DNA from: Romanomermis culicivorax
Lineage: Eukaryota > Nematoda > Enoplea > Mermithida > Mermithidae
Assembly (NCBI GenBank): GCA_963922205.1
Contig: CAWUHX010000019.1
Coordinates: 1,602,278-1,666,277 of the forward strand
Direction: 5' to 3'
Length of the DNA stretch: 64,000 bases
Shown here: piece after piece, positions 37,002 through 53,438 of the stretch
Position numbering within the stretch: the stretch's first letter is position 1
Layout of the letters: each line of letters starts with the position of its first letter
Made by a program: the position numbers and the translations under genes
The notes under the pieces: model-generated
What the model was told of the DNA's origin: nothing
Database searches by the model: none
The model's input: only the letters and a program-made list of their open reading frames with translations

Positions 37002-38563
37002 AGCCGTAGGCATACTTGACCGGTTTTTTTGCGGCCGCAAATTTTGCGGCCCGCAATTGCGGGTCGGTTGCGGCTCTCACAATGGCATACTTTTGTGCGG
37101 TTCCGCAAAAAAGAGATGCAAGGTTGTAGGTTTCCGAATCCAAAAGCGTCAAAATGCTTGGGTATGCTCCTAATTGCATGGAAAAGCATCCGTAGGCACA
37201 TTACAAACGTTTTTAAAAATGGGGAAAATTTTTGGAAAATGAGGAAAAAAATTTTGGGTCCGGTTCTCATGTGGAAAAAATCAACCGCTCTAAAAACATC
37301 ATGTTTTAAAAGCTTAAAAACACTAAAATAAACCGTCTATGAGCATTTTTAAGCGAAAAAAGACTTTGAGAAAATTGGGGAAAAAATTTTTACCCCTATC
37401 GCCATTTGACGAAAAAGCCGGCGGGTATAACAGTGATTATAATCTTCCAATGTTCACCATCTTTTCAGTTTTCGATTCCCCAAAATTTTTTCGACAATGG
37501 GAACCTTGCATAAATTTTTTTCCTCATTCCTGATTTTCTTTCCTCAGAAGACTCCTTTGCAGAAAAAAAAACGGTGGATAGAGCAAATTCTGGAAAAAAT
37601 TGAGTTTTCTAGTTGATGAAGATCAGGTATTCAGTGTTATTCAGCGCAAAACGGCATATACTGTATCAAGTGCGGCTATCGGAACCGCAAAAAGTACTCC
37701 ACTCGAGAACTGCGCCGCATTGCGGGTGCCGGGCGAAAAATTTGCGGGACCCAATAATTTTGCGCGTGCGGGCAAGTAGAAACCATTTCTGCTTTTTCGC
37801 ACATCTGTAATTCATGCGGATCAGGAACCACCGCCGCAGTACAGTAAAGTATGGTTTTTTGCCCATGGCGCACGATTGAACTTCATTTTCGAGCCCCCCC
37901 GTTGGCGCGATGCGATCGCATGCGAATATTTTTAGCTTGTTTCTGAAACGGGGGGAAAACTTTTGACTGGTTCCCAAGTTGGGAAAAACATTTTCGGATG
38001 CACGGTATAAAATTCAAAAAATATTACGCGCGGAAAATACATGGCTACTGTGCCTGGCGCGTTTTAAAAGGCAATGTCATACGTTTGGGGGAGGGGCACC
38101 GTTTTTTCCCTCAAATGGGGTATTTTGAGGAAAAAAATTTCGAAATGAGGAAAAAAATTTTGGGTATGGTTCCCATTGAGGAAAAAATTTTGGGGAATTC
38201 AAAACCGAAAAGATGCGTTTTGGTGGACTTAAAAGGGTCAAAATCTCAAAATTTCCGGCGCTTCGCGCCGGTCATGGGTATAATCTTAACTAGTTTCTAT
38301 CAGGCGGGCCGTTAGCATATCATACTTGTAAACTATCGTTTTTTGCTCATGGCGCACGATTGTACTTGATTTTCCAGCCCTCCCTCACACCCGTACGCGT
38401 GCGGTTAAGTATATTTAAATGCGGCCCGCAATGAGGCCGCATGCGCATTTTTGGCTGAAGTATATTTTGACAACCGCATTTTGGCCGCACATTGGCAGGT
38501 CGCAAAACTGCTCCGCACGTGCGTACGGGTAAGTATATACCCAGCTTAAGTATGCCTACGGCT
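37002..38563. mobile_element. TIR element C, AGCCGTAGGCATACTT termini
   Basis: 1.56 kb between AGCCGTAGGCATACTT and its inverse complement AAGTATGCCTACGGCT. It abuts copy B, separated by TAT, and is followed by TAA, so it appears to have inserted into copy B's right TAA target duplication. Subterminal regions are GC-rich (GCGGCCGC, GCGGCCCGCAATTGCGG). No transposase is recognised; its open frames look accidental. Confidence 0.75.
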
Positions 38564-38566
38564 TAA

Positions 38567-40289
38567 CAGTTTCTGCAATAAACAATGCTAAATTTGGATA
38601 AAATTTGATAAGTTATAACTCCGTAGCAATGTAAAGTCATAATGTTAGCTGGTTCTATCAAACGCGACTATACTCCACTCATTTTGAGGTGATCGATGCA
38701 GCGTCGCAGTGAAATTTTTATTAGAAATTATGGATGGCCCGTTAACTAAAGTTCTTCTTCATGATATAAACTCATTGATGATCCCTCTTTTCAATCATCC
38801 GAAGATTATCGACATTGATTTCATGATTTCCGACCGCTGCATCGATCATTTCAAAATGAATTAAGTATATTCTTCTCGTTTGTTGTTCCTTAAATAAATT
38901 ATATGCCAAGTTTCCATCGCTTTGCACATTAATGCAAATTTTTGTGTAAAAAAGGTCCACGTGGTGTTACTTGATTTGCTGTGCGCAATCGAATGCATTA
39001 TATTATGCACAATTCTAGAATTAACACTTGGAAACCTTTGCTTGTAAGTAAGTACATGAAGATGCCGCTCTATAATACATTTTATGTGAAATACTTAGAT
39101 ACGCTATTCATTTTCAAAAGAGGATCTCAACGCAAAAGATGCAAACAAAATCTTGACCAGATGACGACCATGCATCGCAAACCAAGATTGTCTTTTTTCA
39201 AGTTCTAATCCTGAATGCTACAGTCAATCTGAGGAAAAATGGCGTCTTCGTAAGCAGGTTGTTTATTATTTGCTGATAAAAATAATATTAAAAAATACAA
39301 AAAAAACCACACTTGGGGTTGGGGATCTGGACCCCAGAATATTTTTATTGACCCTCAACAGATCCGACCTCCAGTACTGATCAAGAATATGATGATAGAA
39401 AATGAGAAAAATAAGAGAGAAATACGTCATAATTATGTTCTAGTTAAACAATTTTTCTGAGGAAATCATACTTGATTTCAAAACTTTCAAAAGTGCTGAC
39501 CAAGCAAACAATTTCACAGATTTAGCTAATATACATGAAAGATTTTGCTGCTTTTATCTTTGAAAACCTTCCTTTTGGTTATCAAGAAAGAAAAAAATTT
39601 CTATCCCATCCCCCGTTCTAGCTGACCTGCAGCAGAATTTTCATGCTGTGCATGTATGGAAATAAGGAAAATATAAAATAATGTTTACTTTCTGATTTCA
39701 TTTTAGAAACATAAAACAAACTATGCACACGATTATTGTTTATTTAATGTTTCAAATCATTGGGCTCAGTTGCATCCAAAATTGTAGATTTGGTCAACTA
39801 TTGCCGATAGGCCTTTTTACACCGAATTTGCATCGATGTGTTGAACAATCAAATTCTTACCTATATTTGATCTCAGAAAATATAAAACATATAGACAACT
39901 AGGAAATCACATACCCGTTGGCATAAGAAAAAATGTTTTTGACGGGAGGGCAAATTGATTTCACAGTATTTTCGATCAAATTTTAAAAAATGCTGTCCGA
40001 GCAAATAATTTCACATATTTGGCTAAAATAGGTTGAAAAACGTGCTGCTTGGATGTTGAAAAAAACAGGCTGCTTGTACTGGCTGACTCTCCACAGAATT
40101 TCTATGTTGTGCATGTATTATTAAGAGGCATGATAAAATAATACTTGAAAAGTGTCATAATTCACAATTCATGTAAAAAATAGGATTGAACTGCATATAC
40201 AGATGTTATAGTATGCATCAGTATTAGCAACAATACATTACAGCTTTATAACACATGAGTTGTTCGAAAATTTCGTATTAGTTGAACTT
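38567..40289. other. Intergenic, no gene recognised
   Basis: AT-rich with only short frames. Part near 38650-38760 (ACTCCACTCATTTTGAGG) resembles stretches near 30400 and 35380, so an old dispersed repeat is likely. Confidence 0.4.
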
Positions 40290-40299
40290 TGAAAACCGT

Positions 40300-40426
40300 A
40301 GCGTGCGGCGCCATTCATACTTCCTAGCCGGCACCTGCCAGCACCGGCCTCGCGCAGCGCCGCTTTTTAGTATGAATAGGACAACCATCGCAGCGCGGCA
40401 CCTCACGGCGAAGTATGACAAGGCCT
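40300..40426. mobile_element. Truncated right end of the AGGCCCTGTCATAC TIR family (copy D)
   Basis: Ends GAAGTATGACAAGGCCT followed by TAG and carries TTTTTAGTATGAATAGGACA as in copies A and B. The GC-rich palindromic blocks are decayed. The left end is missing. Confidence 0.6.
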
Positions 40427-40844
40427 TAGCTTCATCAAAGTTCAGAACTGTGTTTTTCACAGGATAAGCCTCTCCCAAGGGATATTGTTGTAGCGTTCAC
40501 AATTATCTGCCAAATGCATGTTTTAATATCTTTTACATTCCTCGTTGCTGAGCTCGTATATAGACGAACTTACCACTGTAAACCACAATTATGCAAATTT
40601 TTGTGTAAATGTGGCTGGCGGACAAAAATTTTAGTGTAATATTACTGCAGTATAACACGTGATGATTTGGAATTTACTCCTGGAGACCTTTCCACCTGAG
40701 TAGTGCCCGTGTGTATCAGGTTGTGAATGCTTGACAATTACAGTGAAAATTCGGTTATATCCGAACCTGACGTGAGGCTGCATTCTCCAATTATCATAAA
40801 ATAGCTGATAATGCGAATCTTATTCGTAATATTTTGATACTCAC

Positions 40845-41285
40845 TTGCATTTGATTAATCCTTTCTGTCGTGGAGTACCGGCACAATATCGGAATTCGTA
40901 TTTACCATCGAATAGTCTAAAATTATCCAAATTTTCCAATATTAGAATTTTTTCTAAAAAGCTTTAGGTACGTTTTTTCCAACTCACCTTGATGCATGAA
41001 CTTTTAGGTTAATAATTTCGGAAGATTGTTTTTTAAATTCTGGTCTTGCTGTTGATAATGGCCTTTCTTCTATTTTGATCAGATAGTCGTCGTCTTTCCA
41101 GTTCAATAGCCCCATGCTAACAGTAAATAGTTTCGGCGGTCTTTTGATGCTGTGGTGGCAGATTACGTCTTGAGTACTGATATCTGAACAGAGAAATATT
41201 TTTCTGGAAATTTTGTTCAAGAAGCTCGACTCTGGCCTGTATGATTCAAACTTGTATGCGAAGGATGAAAAAACACTGCTTCCAA
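40845..41285 (-). CDS. Partial gene of unknown function, two exons seen
   Basis: Exon x runs 41285-40988 (or from 41296, depending on the acceptor) and ends AAG|GTGAGT. Exon y runs 40916-40845, with acceptor TTTTAG and donor CAA|GTGAGT. They join across a 71 bp intron with a split Arg codon and stay in frame. The protein includes PPKLFTVSMGLLNWKDDDYL and, after the junction, LFDGKYEFRYCAGTPRQK. Start and end lie in exons I could not place; truncated TIR copy D sits just downstream. I do not recognise the family. Two matched splice pairs in short succession are the main support. Confidence 0.5.
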
Positions 41286-41299
41286 CTACAGTAGCCTTA

Positions 41300-43993
41300 A
41301 ATTAATGTAAAATTATTCGGAATACTTAGGAGTAAATTAGCATAGATATGCAGGGAAAAGACAAACTCCGGCGACCCGTATCTCAGAAACTACAATAAAT
41401 ACATGGATGTGGTACAGCTAAACTATTTGCTTCTATCGACGACAAATGATTCTGCTTTTTCATTTGATCGTAAGTCGTCGAACTGAATGAAAATCGAAAT
41501 TCTGTATTTCAAGAAGCATTACAGATAAACGCGCGAATTTTTCAATTCCCAGACGCCGATCAGATATTATATTTAGTCTTTACTCAGATGTTGTTTTTGT
41601 GATCAATCGTGGGCGAATTCTATATTGTTTATAGCAATCATGTCAATTAAAGTGTAAATATAAGACAATGGTTGAAAATTATTGACATGAAGTTATTTTG
41701 GTTTGAATCAGCAATTGAAAAAGTTCTTGTGCGGAATATGCTCTTCTTCAACGTCGTGATGGTCTAAAATGCAGAGAATTTCGCTGTTCTTTTGTTTGAA
41801 ATTGAGCCTTACCTACGATGTGTTATGTACTTATAAGGATAGCCGTAAAGTTGAATAGAATTTTATATGACAATAAAATAATATAGTGGTAATGGGCTCT
41901 GACTTGAATAAAGGATTGGAACGAGTATTGAAATATCAGAGTACATAAGATGGGGCGTCAAAGCGAGACGGGCGGCAAAGTAGGACATAAAAAAGATCGT
42001 TACTGAACTATGGACTCCAAAATGACATGGACTCCAAAAATGAATTACAAAATCAGCCAAAGTAAGATTATTCGGTGACCACTGGTGTGCACATTTTGTA
42101 GAAGATTTACTGGCGAATAGGAATTATCGACTACAGAGTTATTTAATGGATTATTAGGAATTTATAGGATTTTTCATAAAATGCTTGATTAAAAAATGAC
42201 GAAAATTCATTTTTCGAAATCGTCAACACATAGATTTTACAAAAAAAAATTGCTCAAAAAAGACCGAAGGTTAGTTGAGTATGATCCACAAATTTGTTGT
42301 CTTATATGACATTGATTCAGCAGAAAATCGTGAAGGTATAAAGTGGTGCTTGCTTTTCAATTATACTCTTTTGGCTTTCTAAGAAAATGGACTATATAGT
42401 GCTACTAGCTATAGTTCAAAGAACAAGTGTCAACAATTACTGAAGAAGGTCAATTTGTCAGGAAAAATCAAATAGACAATGTTATAAACAACATAGACGT
42501 TGCACTTTTGGATGTACGTGTCTTTATGTCGATAAAGCTGAAAAATACTACCCAAATCGATTATTAAAATTTTGTATCTCAAATTATATTTCTGGTCAAA
42601 TTTAACAGTCTTATGTGCGCGTTGATCTCAACGAACCATGAAGCGAAGAACTATTTTTTCTGATGGTATCCGACCGCAATTCTTTTATCTTTCCTCAATA
42701 AGTCTAGGTGGTATATTGAAGAGCTCTTGATTAGACTCACTTCTGCTAACATTTGTATTAGCATGTTCATAAAGTTCCAAACTGTGCCCAATATTCATAG
42801 CCATCACTATTGTCATCGTGCCGATACTTCGAAAATATGTCGAACCAGCCATATTGATGGAAAAATGCAGACCAGACTAAAGGCGAACTGTCGCTTTCAA
42901 CACAAAAATACGGAATGGCAAACATATGCCTTATGAAAAGTCTGATATGTATGCTCTATGAGCTTTCGATTCTGTGGACATTTCGATGCTTCGATTCATG
43001 TGAGTTCGGAATGATTTATTGAATTTTCATTCTGTGTAATCGCTCAAATGCGTACCAACAGGCAGTGTCGAAGTTGAAGTCCCGAAGACAGACGACAGTA
43101 TGCATGTATTGTATGTTTTTATTTTAAAAAAATACTTGTACATTTTGTAGCTATAGCTTAATGCAAGACCACTCGTTTCCATAGCTTTTATGTATTATTT
43201 TTCCGAAAGATTCCAGAAAAATCAACAAAGTCAACAAAAAAATATTTGTTGCGAAAGAAAAACAGATCCATATCTAAAAAATTGAATTCAATTTACTTGG
43301 ATTCCAATTTTAGATCGTTATGCAGCTGTCAGTCATTCGGGAAGTATTGAAAACTTCAAAAATTTCTAGATTTTCCTGAAAACGATAAATTTGCTAATGA
43401 TTATCAAAATAAACCATACATTCAGTATTTAGTTTGTTCACTTTTCATTGGTTCTGGGGGATTTTTGCAGGCACTAAGCGGACAATTCAACAGCCGAACA
43501 CGGCTTATAACTCACATTTGGAAAAGAAACAACATGGACACCAAAAAAGTGGAATACAATTAAGTATAGTTCACGGTATGCTGTAACTTTAGGTATGAAA
43601 CTTGGCGTGAAACTAGAGTAGAATCAAATATCAAGAATCAAAACCTGAACACTATCTTCACAGGCTAAAGTACAATAGACGTTTTAGGTGGACATTTTTT
43701 GGGCTATTCTGTATAACGAGTTCTTCTCTCTCACGAAACAAGATAGGTGATTCCTATTTTGTGTTCTGATAGTTGAACAGCGCACTATAAGTGGTCGTAT
43801 ACACACACGCTGCACTATACATGAATTTGATTGAGCTAACAATTTTTTCGGTAGTAGGACTCTGTATAAGTTACAGTAACCCTTATGTAAATATAACGTT
43901 CGGTTTCTGAAAACCGCCCTACAAATCTGACTTCACTGTTTGAGAGCATACAGGAGACGGTCGGCTTGGGTTTTTTTACTTTTTCTATGAAAA
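41300..43993. other. Upstream region of the forkhead gene; MITE relic
   Basis: No complete gene is supported. About 42262-42400 resembles the MITE at 58472-58721 (GAAGGTTAGTTGAGTATG, then GAAAATGGACTATATAG). Earlier exons of the gene at 40845-41285 probably lie here on the minus strand. Confidence 0.4.
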
Positions 43994-46900
43994 ATGACCT
44001 CCGCTAAGTTCGACGGTCAACAAGGAAAGTTCAAATTGCCCCCTTCGAAAAGTGACTACCACCGGCATCCCAAACCGCCTTTTTCTTACATAGCTTTAAT
44101 CGCTATGGCCATCCGCGATTCGCCAAAAGCCAAATTAACTTTGGCCGAAATAAACGACTATCTATCGCAAAAATTCGAATTTTTCCGCGGCGATTATCAA
44201 GGCTGGAAAAATTCCATACGCCACAATTTGTCGTTGAATGAATGTTTCGTGAAAATTTTACGCGACCCCAACAGGCCGTGGGGCAAGGATAACTATTGGA
44301 CTTTGAATCCGTCCAGCGAATATACGTTCGCCGACGGCGTTTTCAGACGCAGGAGGCGGAAAATTTCGTGTCAAACTAGCGGGAACGACGTTGAAGAAGA
44401 ATTGAGTGAGGTAAATTTTGAGCTCCTAATTTCGATTTACTGTACTTGAAGCGATAGGAATCGCTTCTTTTCAGCCATCTTTCAGAGCATGATAAGTTCT
44501 ATAGTATTCTATAACATTCTGTATATTTTCTATATTCTATTTATATTCTATTGTACATATTTGAAAAAAATCTAAAATTTCAGCGGGCGGTCAGATACAC
44601 TTTTTTTGTGTGCGCGGTTACGAGTCGGAAACTGCAGACGTGAAATATTACCGGATCAAGTTATGCAAGACTTATCTACTGAAAACTCAATGAAAGAATT
44701 AAATCTAATTCACCGTCAGTACTTTAGAACTTTTATTATTCCATGAGTCACACGCAGAAAAAGTTGCAGGAAGGCTATACCTCGCTAGAACTCCCAAGTT
44801 TTTTCAATACTCGGACTTCTGAAGGAAATGTTTTTGTTTAGAAAGAAAAAAAGAGTAAAGGCCCTGCTACACTTCGCCGGCCGGCGCCGGCCGTCACCAG
44901 TTGCAAATTTTTGCTGCTATACTTCATCCGGTGCCGGCCGTGAGATACCTACTGCAAACCCACGAAAAAATGAAAAAACACCAAGAGTTATTTTTCGCAC
45001 CATAATTCATATGTTATAACATATGCGCCGGCTAGCGCCGGTTCAGAAATTTCGATTGAATCGAAATTGACAACCGGCGCCGGCCGTCATCAAAAAGACG
45101 AAGTATAGCAGCTCGAAACCGGCGCTGCTATACTTCTAACAGTGCCAAAAATGCACATGCAGCTGCTATACCTCTAACAGTGCCAAAAATGCAACTCAGA
45201 ACTTAAACAAAACAAGAATACATTCAAAAATTTAGTTCTATCGCTGAGTTTCGACAGATCAGTGATAGAAATCATGGATTTTGGTGTCTGTATCACAGGT
45301 ATTTGCGCCATGTTCGACATCTTGTTGGTTAAAAGTCACGGGTGCTTATGGCCGACAATTGAATGAAAATGATTTTTGTTAATTTCTTTGAGTAAATAAA
45401 ATCTCAAAAGTTAGCACCGATTAAATCGGAGACTGCAAAGTTAAAACATTAGCATACATCAACAGGATTTTTTAGCATGGTGCTAAAGGGAGAAATTTCA
45501 AAAAAAGTTCGAGAAGAAACTGAAGATATCACAAAATTATGGTGACAAATCAAAATTGTCATTTTCTCAAATAACAACTTCGTCAATATCCTCATCGTCT
45601 TCATCAGTTTTGCTTAGCGAACGATTTCCACGGTTTCGTCGATCAATCAGAAATATCGGCACTATACATATAGGAGATTCTATTGTCTGTTTTATTGAAA
45701 TGCTTCTAAAATTTTGAAGTAGAAAGCAGCTATGTACCTCTTCCATCATATGTCATGCGAAACTGGATATTTGCGTGCATATTCAACTACTACAGCAATA
45801 TTTTGAGTTATAAAAAATTCTACAGTAAAAGCTTCGAGTAATAATCGGATTTTACGACAGTACTTACTTGTTGTCATTTGTGAATTTACACGAGCGTTAT
45901 TCGACTCAGGACCGTCAGACCGGGTTCGGTTTTCTTAAGAATTCATGTTTTCCATTATATCAAGAGGCAGAGCTTATTTTTTAACTTCTGAAATTCTTAT
46001 TTTTCGTAAAATAAATGATGGGGAAATTTTAAGAATGAAGACAACCCAACCGATTCGTTGTGCATGCAGTTTTGAGGGTTTGCGTTTTAATGATGCGAAT
46101 ACTCAACAATGAGGAAAAATGCGTTATGTGTGGTTGGGAGATTGACTTTGGAGTGTAACATTTAGTATATTGTTATGACCTGAGATTGGTTTTCTTTTCA
46201 GGTTGTTCTCTGGTAACTACACAATGAAACCATCTTGTTCTGATAGTAACGTGGTGCATGATCAATCGCATATCAGAACTTGAAGGTCAAGTCGACCGAA
46301 ATCACCTTGGCTGAAAAACATTGAGGAGCATTTTTTTACAGTGGAACTCTACGGCTATTATTTGATATTTTCTTGATGCCTTTGACTATTATGATAGAGT
46401 CTACCACAAGTTTATCAAGAAAAATGTGGGGAAATCAACCAAATTTTTGTCTACTTCGAACCACCTAATAACTATATCAAAAATGAAAATATCCAATTTT
46501 ATAGTCTGTTTTTTACAAAACGATTGTAAATTGGAAACGACAAAAAAATAAATACCTCCCCTCTGAAGGATTTTTTAACCAAAAGATAGAAAATTAACCA
46601 AAAGATAGGAAACCAAATGATAGGAAAAGAAAGGAAGATACGTAGTTTTGCTGAAATAGTAAAAAAATGGAATAGTATTTAATTTCCACTCTTAATATTC
46701 ACAAACATTTCAAGCTATATATCATGTTTTTGAATACATCTCAATGAGACCTATCGATTGATATCTAATTTGATAGGTATTATAAAAAAATTCCTGCTCC
46801 TTTCGATAAGTTATTGTTTGGGTGGAGTCAAATACCTTTCCTAGTGAGGTCGAACGCCCACAACTCCCAACATTGATGATCGTTACCGCATTTTTCAAGT

Positions 46901-47651
46901 AAAATATGCCAACTCCTTCTTTTAGACTGATATCAAATACTTATAAGCTGATCAACTGAGAAAAAATATTGTGGACATATTCCAAAATCGGAAAATGTTC
47001 ATTTTGTTGAAAATTTTTGGGTTTAAAATTCCGGCATAAATTCAGAGTGATGTCTAGTCGGAATACGACTAACCCAGAATCCACTGCTCGGCACACTTGA
47101 ATTTTTCAAATCGATTTACACACTAAAGCAGATCATTACAAGTGTTTTATTTCTGTCAAAACATTAAACAAAATCTCCAACATGTGGAAAAATATTTGCA
47201 TTCCCTGTTATCCACCGTCTCTTTCATCTGACGGCAGAAAAATTTGAAGTTTCTCATTTTCTTTTCAAAACTTGTCCTCAAGACACGAAACTGATATTAA
47301 CGAATTGCAGTTACACGGTTTATAAATTCAGTGCGAATTTGATTTTGGTCCTCATTTTTTCAGATCGAACGAAAAACAATGCCCCAAATTTTGCCTTCGT
47401 CGTCGGATTTATTTCAATTCCATCAACATATCTTTCATTCTGCTTGTGGCGCAGTCCAATCATCTAGATTTTTATTTCCCTGTGATTTCTACCAATGTTC
47501 TCCAGACAGAGTATACGTTCAAAAAGACTCGAAACGTGAGGTTTGCTGCTCGAAAATTAAACCATCCAATAAGCGAAAATTTTTCATCGAGAATTTGTTG
47601 AAAGAAGACGAACGGTCGTTGAACGTGATACCTTCCGATAAACCCCGTTGA
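43994..47651 (+). CDS. Forkhead transcription factor, FoxQ1-like, two exons
   Basis: Exon 1 is 43994-44410 (donor GAG|GTAAAT) and exon 2 is 47364-47651 (acceptor CATTTTTTCAG). Both breaks are phase 0; the product is 234 residues. The DNA-binding winged helix covers about residues 25-120: [42 protein letters not shown] as recognition helix, and [11 protein letters not shown]. The stretch [16 protein letters not shown] is the signature that links it to FoxQ1. Exon 2 contains [11 protein letters not shown], close to the FxIxxIL eh1 motif that recruits Groucho-type corepressors, which supports joining the exons. It is a nuclear sequence-specific regulator, probably with repressor activity. A further small exon in the 2.95 kb intron cannot be excluded. 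Confidence 0.85.
44859..45200. mobile_element. Diverged TIR element (AGGCCCTGCTACACTTCGCC) in forkhead intron
   Basis: Starts after TAA (44856-44858) with AGGCCCTGCTACACTTCGCC and continues in CCGGCGCCGGCC palindromes; it parallels copies A and B but with CCGG in place of CGCG. GACGAAGTATAGCAG near 45100 resembles an inner copy of the other end. Two 32 bp direct repeats (GCTGCTATAC...AGTGCCAAAAATGCA) follow at about 45125-45195. The true right end is unclear. Confidence 0.55.
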
Positions 47652-50041
47652 CGAGTAAAATTTATTACTGTAGCATACTGTATCTCAAAAATTTTCTTTT
47701 GTTTATCCAACGTTTTAATCGCATTTTAGTAAACTAGGCTTGACAAATAAGCTGTGTACAATCTCGAACTTTTGTAACGTCGCGCAAAAACAAGCCTATT
47801 TCGTGTTTATAACATGTACAATATAATTTTGTAGCTTATTTATGGGCCCGAACAATATAACATGGCTACTGTACTAATATAAATTTATGCGTGTCGAAAA
47901 AAGTAGCTCTCTTCCCGCGGACCAGTACAAAAACGTTCCGTTACTGTTTACTTTTCCGCTTATGTTTGTTTATAGTCTTGATATTTTTGTAGAAAAGTAA
48001 AGTTTGGAAAAGAAAGTCGATTCGGCTTTGAACGCTGGTCCGTCTCAGAGTATGTATACTCATTTTAATTTTAAAATGTACAGTTAAATGCATAGCGAGC
48101 AGTCAAAATGAAAAATGATTATTTTCGTCTTCTTTCCTTAACAGTAGTTTGAAATGTAACACATTTCAGAATAACATTTTTCGATTGGTTAGTCGACTGG
48201 AGCTTTTCTAACAATACTTCATTACTTTGGTCTCAGAGTAATTATTCGCAATTTGGTGTCAATTCCGTACATCTTCACAATAATCAATCAAATTTACTTT
48301 ATGACTAATGCTGATCTGCCTGAAGTCGAACATATTTTCCTGAATCTGCTTCTGTGAATTGTATCTTGTTCAGCTTATTCCGGTGGTTATGCGTATCCAA
48401 AAAATTCAATGAAATATATTCTGAATATCTACACCCTATTTTCAGTGAAACTACTGTTTCCCGAAATTTTCAATGGAATGTCTCAGAAACAAATGAAAAC
48501 AGTAGAAAATATTGGCGTCAACTGACTAACGTTTGTCCTTTACTTGCTCGATGACTCAATGGTTGAAATCGAGGACCGTGGTCATTTCTTTGGTCGATCG
48601 ATCTTTCAGTTGAAAATACTGACAACTGTTATAGAATATTATGTAAATTTATTAGTATAAGAAATGTACGATTTGGTCATAAATCAACTTCTGTGTTTTA
48701 GAAAACTCAAGAAAATTAAAAATCCCTACGAAAACAACCGCTTGTTATCAGAGATATAATTTACATTCTTCTCCGTTTGACGATTTCCAGCTGAACCATA
48801 TGTCGTGCAGAACTCAACTGACTTTAAACAATTTATGAATATGGTTAAAAACTTTGCGTTGACTATCTTGGCCACAGTACTCGTATTTATCATTTTTCGA
48901 TTTATAAGCATTTTACAAAAAAACAGACTAAAGGACTGTTAAGGGAATGATGATGAATTTTGTAAGTTCAGGAAAACTGTAAATTTTACTACTTCTCTCG
49001 ACATAAGTACGGATGTGTCCACATTGAGACGCAGGCAAAATCAAATTACACGATCCTGCTTAACTAAACACGTCATCTTCGTTGTACACGTCACCATGCT
49101 AAAGACGAACTTATGAAGATAAAGAACCGATCAATTTGAATCAACAGTGCTCTTTGTTGAGCATAAAAATTATGGTTGATTCATGAATCATGAAGTTTTG
49201 AATATGTGCGTGTCCATCCGAATGAAGGAAAGTTGAGGATGAAGCATACACTTTCCAAACACCACAAAAATATCCGAATTAAAGTAATAACTTCATTATT
49301 GTAGATGTTTCAGAACATGATAAATGTGACTTTTCAATAGTTATACTCTGCTGTAAAATATACCTACATCAAATTAGAAATACAAAGTAGCATTTCTACT
49401 TTCATCTTTAAGAACGTCCACTTGAATAAATTTTATTAGTCAGAGAGAACTCGTTCGCTTACAGAGACTCGTAGAATTATCGAATTTCAAGAATTTTGGT
49501 GGCATGCCAAAAAAACTTGTATCCAACAAAGTATCAAAAGTATATACTTAATTACTAATGAACCGAATTACAAAACTAGTTTTGTCTTGTTCGATATTAT
49601 TCTGCTAATCAGGATAAACAAATTTGAACTAATTTTTTGTTTATCCTCGATTTTCATACAAAGACATGATATTTTTCCAACTCGCAACACACCCACGTTC
49701 AACAATGTTTAATTAGGTTACTGTAACAAGAACCGAAACGAGAGAAAGAGAAATTACTGTAGGCGAAGCTTTTTTCAAGTTTTCGCGCCAGAAAGAAAAT
49801 TACCCGGCTTTCTCCAAATAATGTTTCCGAGGCTCATATTTCTCATAGAGAGCAAAAATTTCCCGAATCGGCATCTCACAGTCTTTTCTTTACCATGTGT
49901 ATTTTATTTAGATTTTTCGTCCGACACAACAATACTTTTGTTGACAAACTTGTGTATACACGAAATTGCTTTGTACTTCGGGTTGGTATAAAATAAATAG
50001 AAAAATAAATAAAACATGGATGCAAGTTTTGCGATGGAAAA
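47652..50041. other. Intergenic, no gene recognised
   Basis: AT-rich sequence between the forkhead gene and the collagen cluster. Frames at 48354-48554 and 48726-48911 lack leader, domain or splice support. Confidence 0.4.
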
Positions 50042-52911
<2,870 letters not shown>

Positions 52912-53438
52912 GATGGAGAAAAAATAGTAGAATGGGAAACGTTTTCACGGAGAATTTAACAAAGTTGTACTTCTTTGAACTATTTATCGCGAAAAATATA
53001 GTTTAAGTAATAATGTGCGCTAGAATACAATGTAACCCAGATTCCCATAAATTGTAAGAATTTCATGTCGAAACATCGCGAAGTGACTCGAACTTGAAGA
53101 AATGTGGAACCCGGTGAACTGCATTCGTAAAGGTAGAAATTAATCAATGTTTAGTTTATGTCAAGATGCGTGGATTATCAAAGAAGTAAGGGGTTATAAT
53201 TTGGGATGCACAAAAGCGACTGAAAAAGTTGATTTGTTGAAACTTTCCCTATGCAAAGCTATTATTTTTCATGGAAGGAACTCTAGATTGAGAATGGATT
53301 GTTGATTCTTTGAAATTTGTTCATGCCATTATTTTATTTTTCATTTAAAAATTCTAGTCATGCAAAACAAGACGTACGAAAGGACATAAATGTTATGTTA
53401 AAAATATACTGAAAACAATTGACAAACAATATAAAAAT

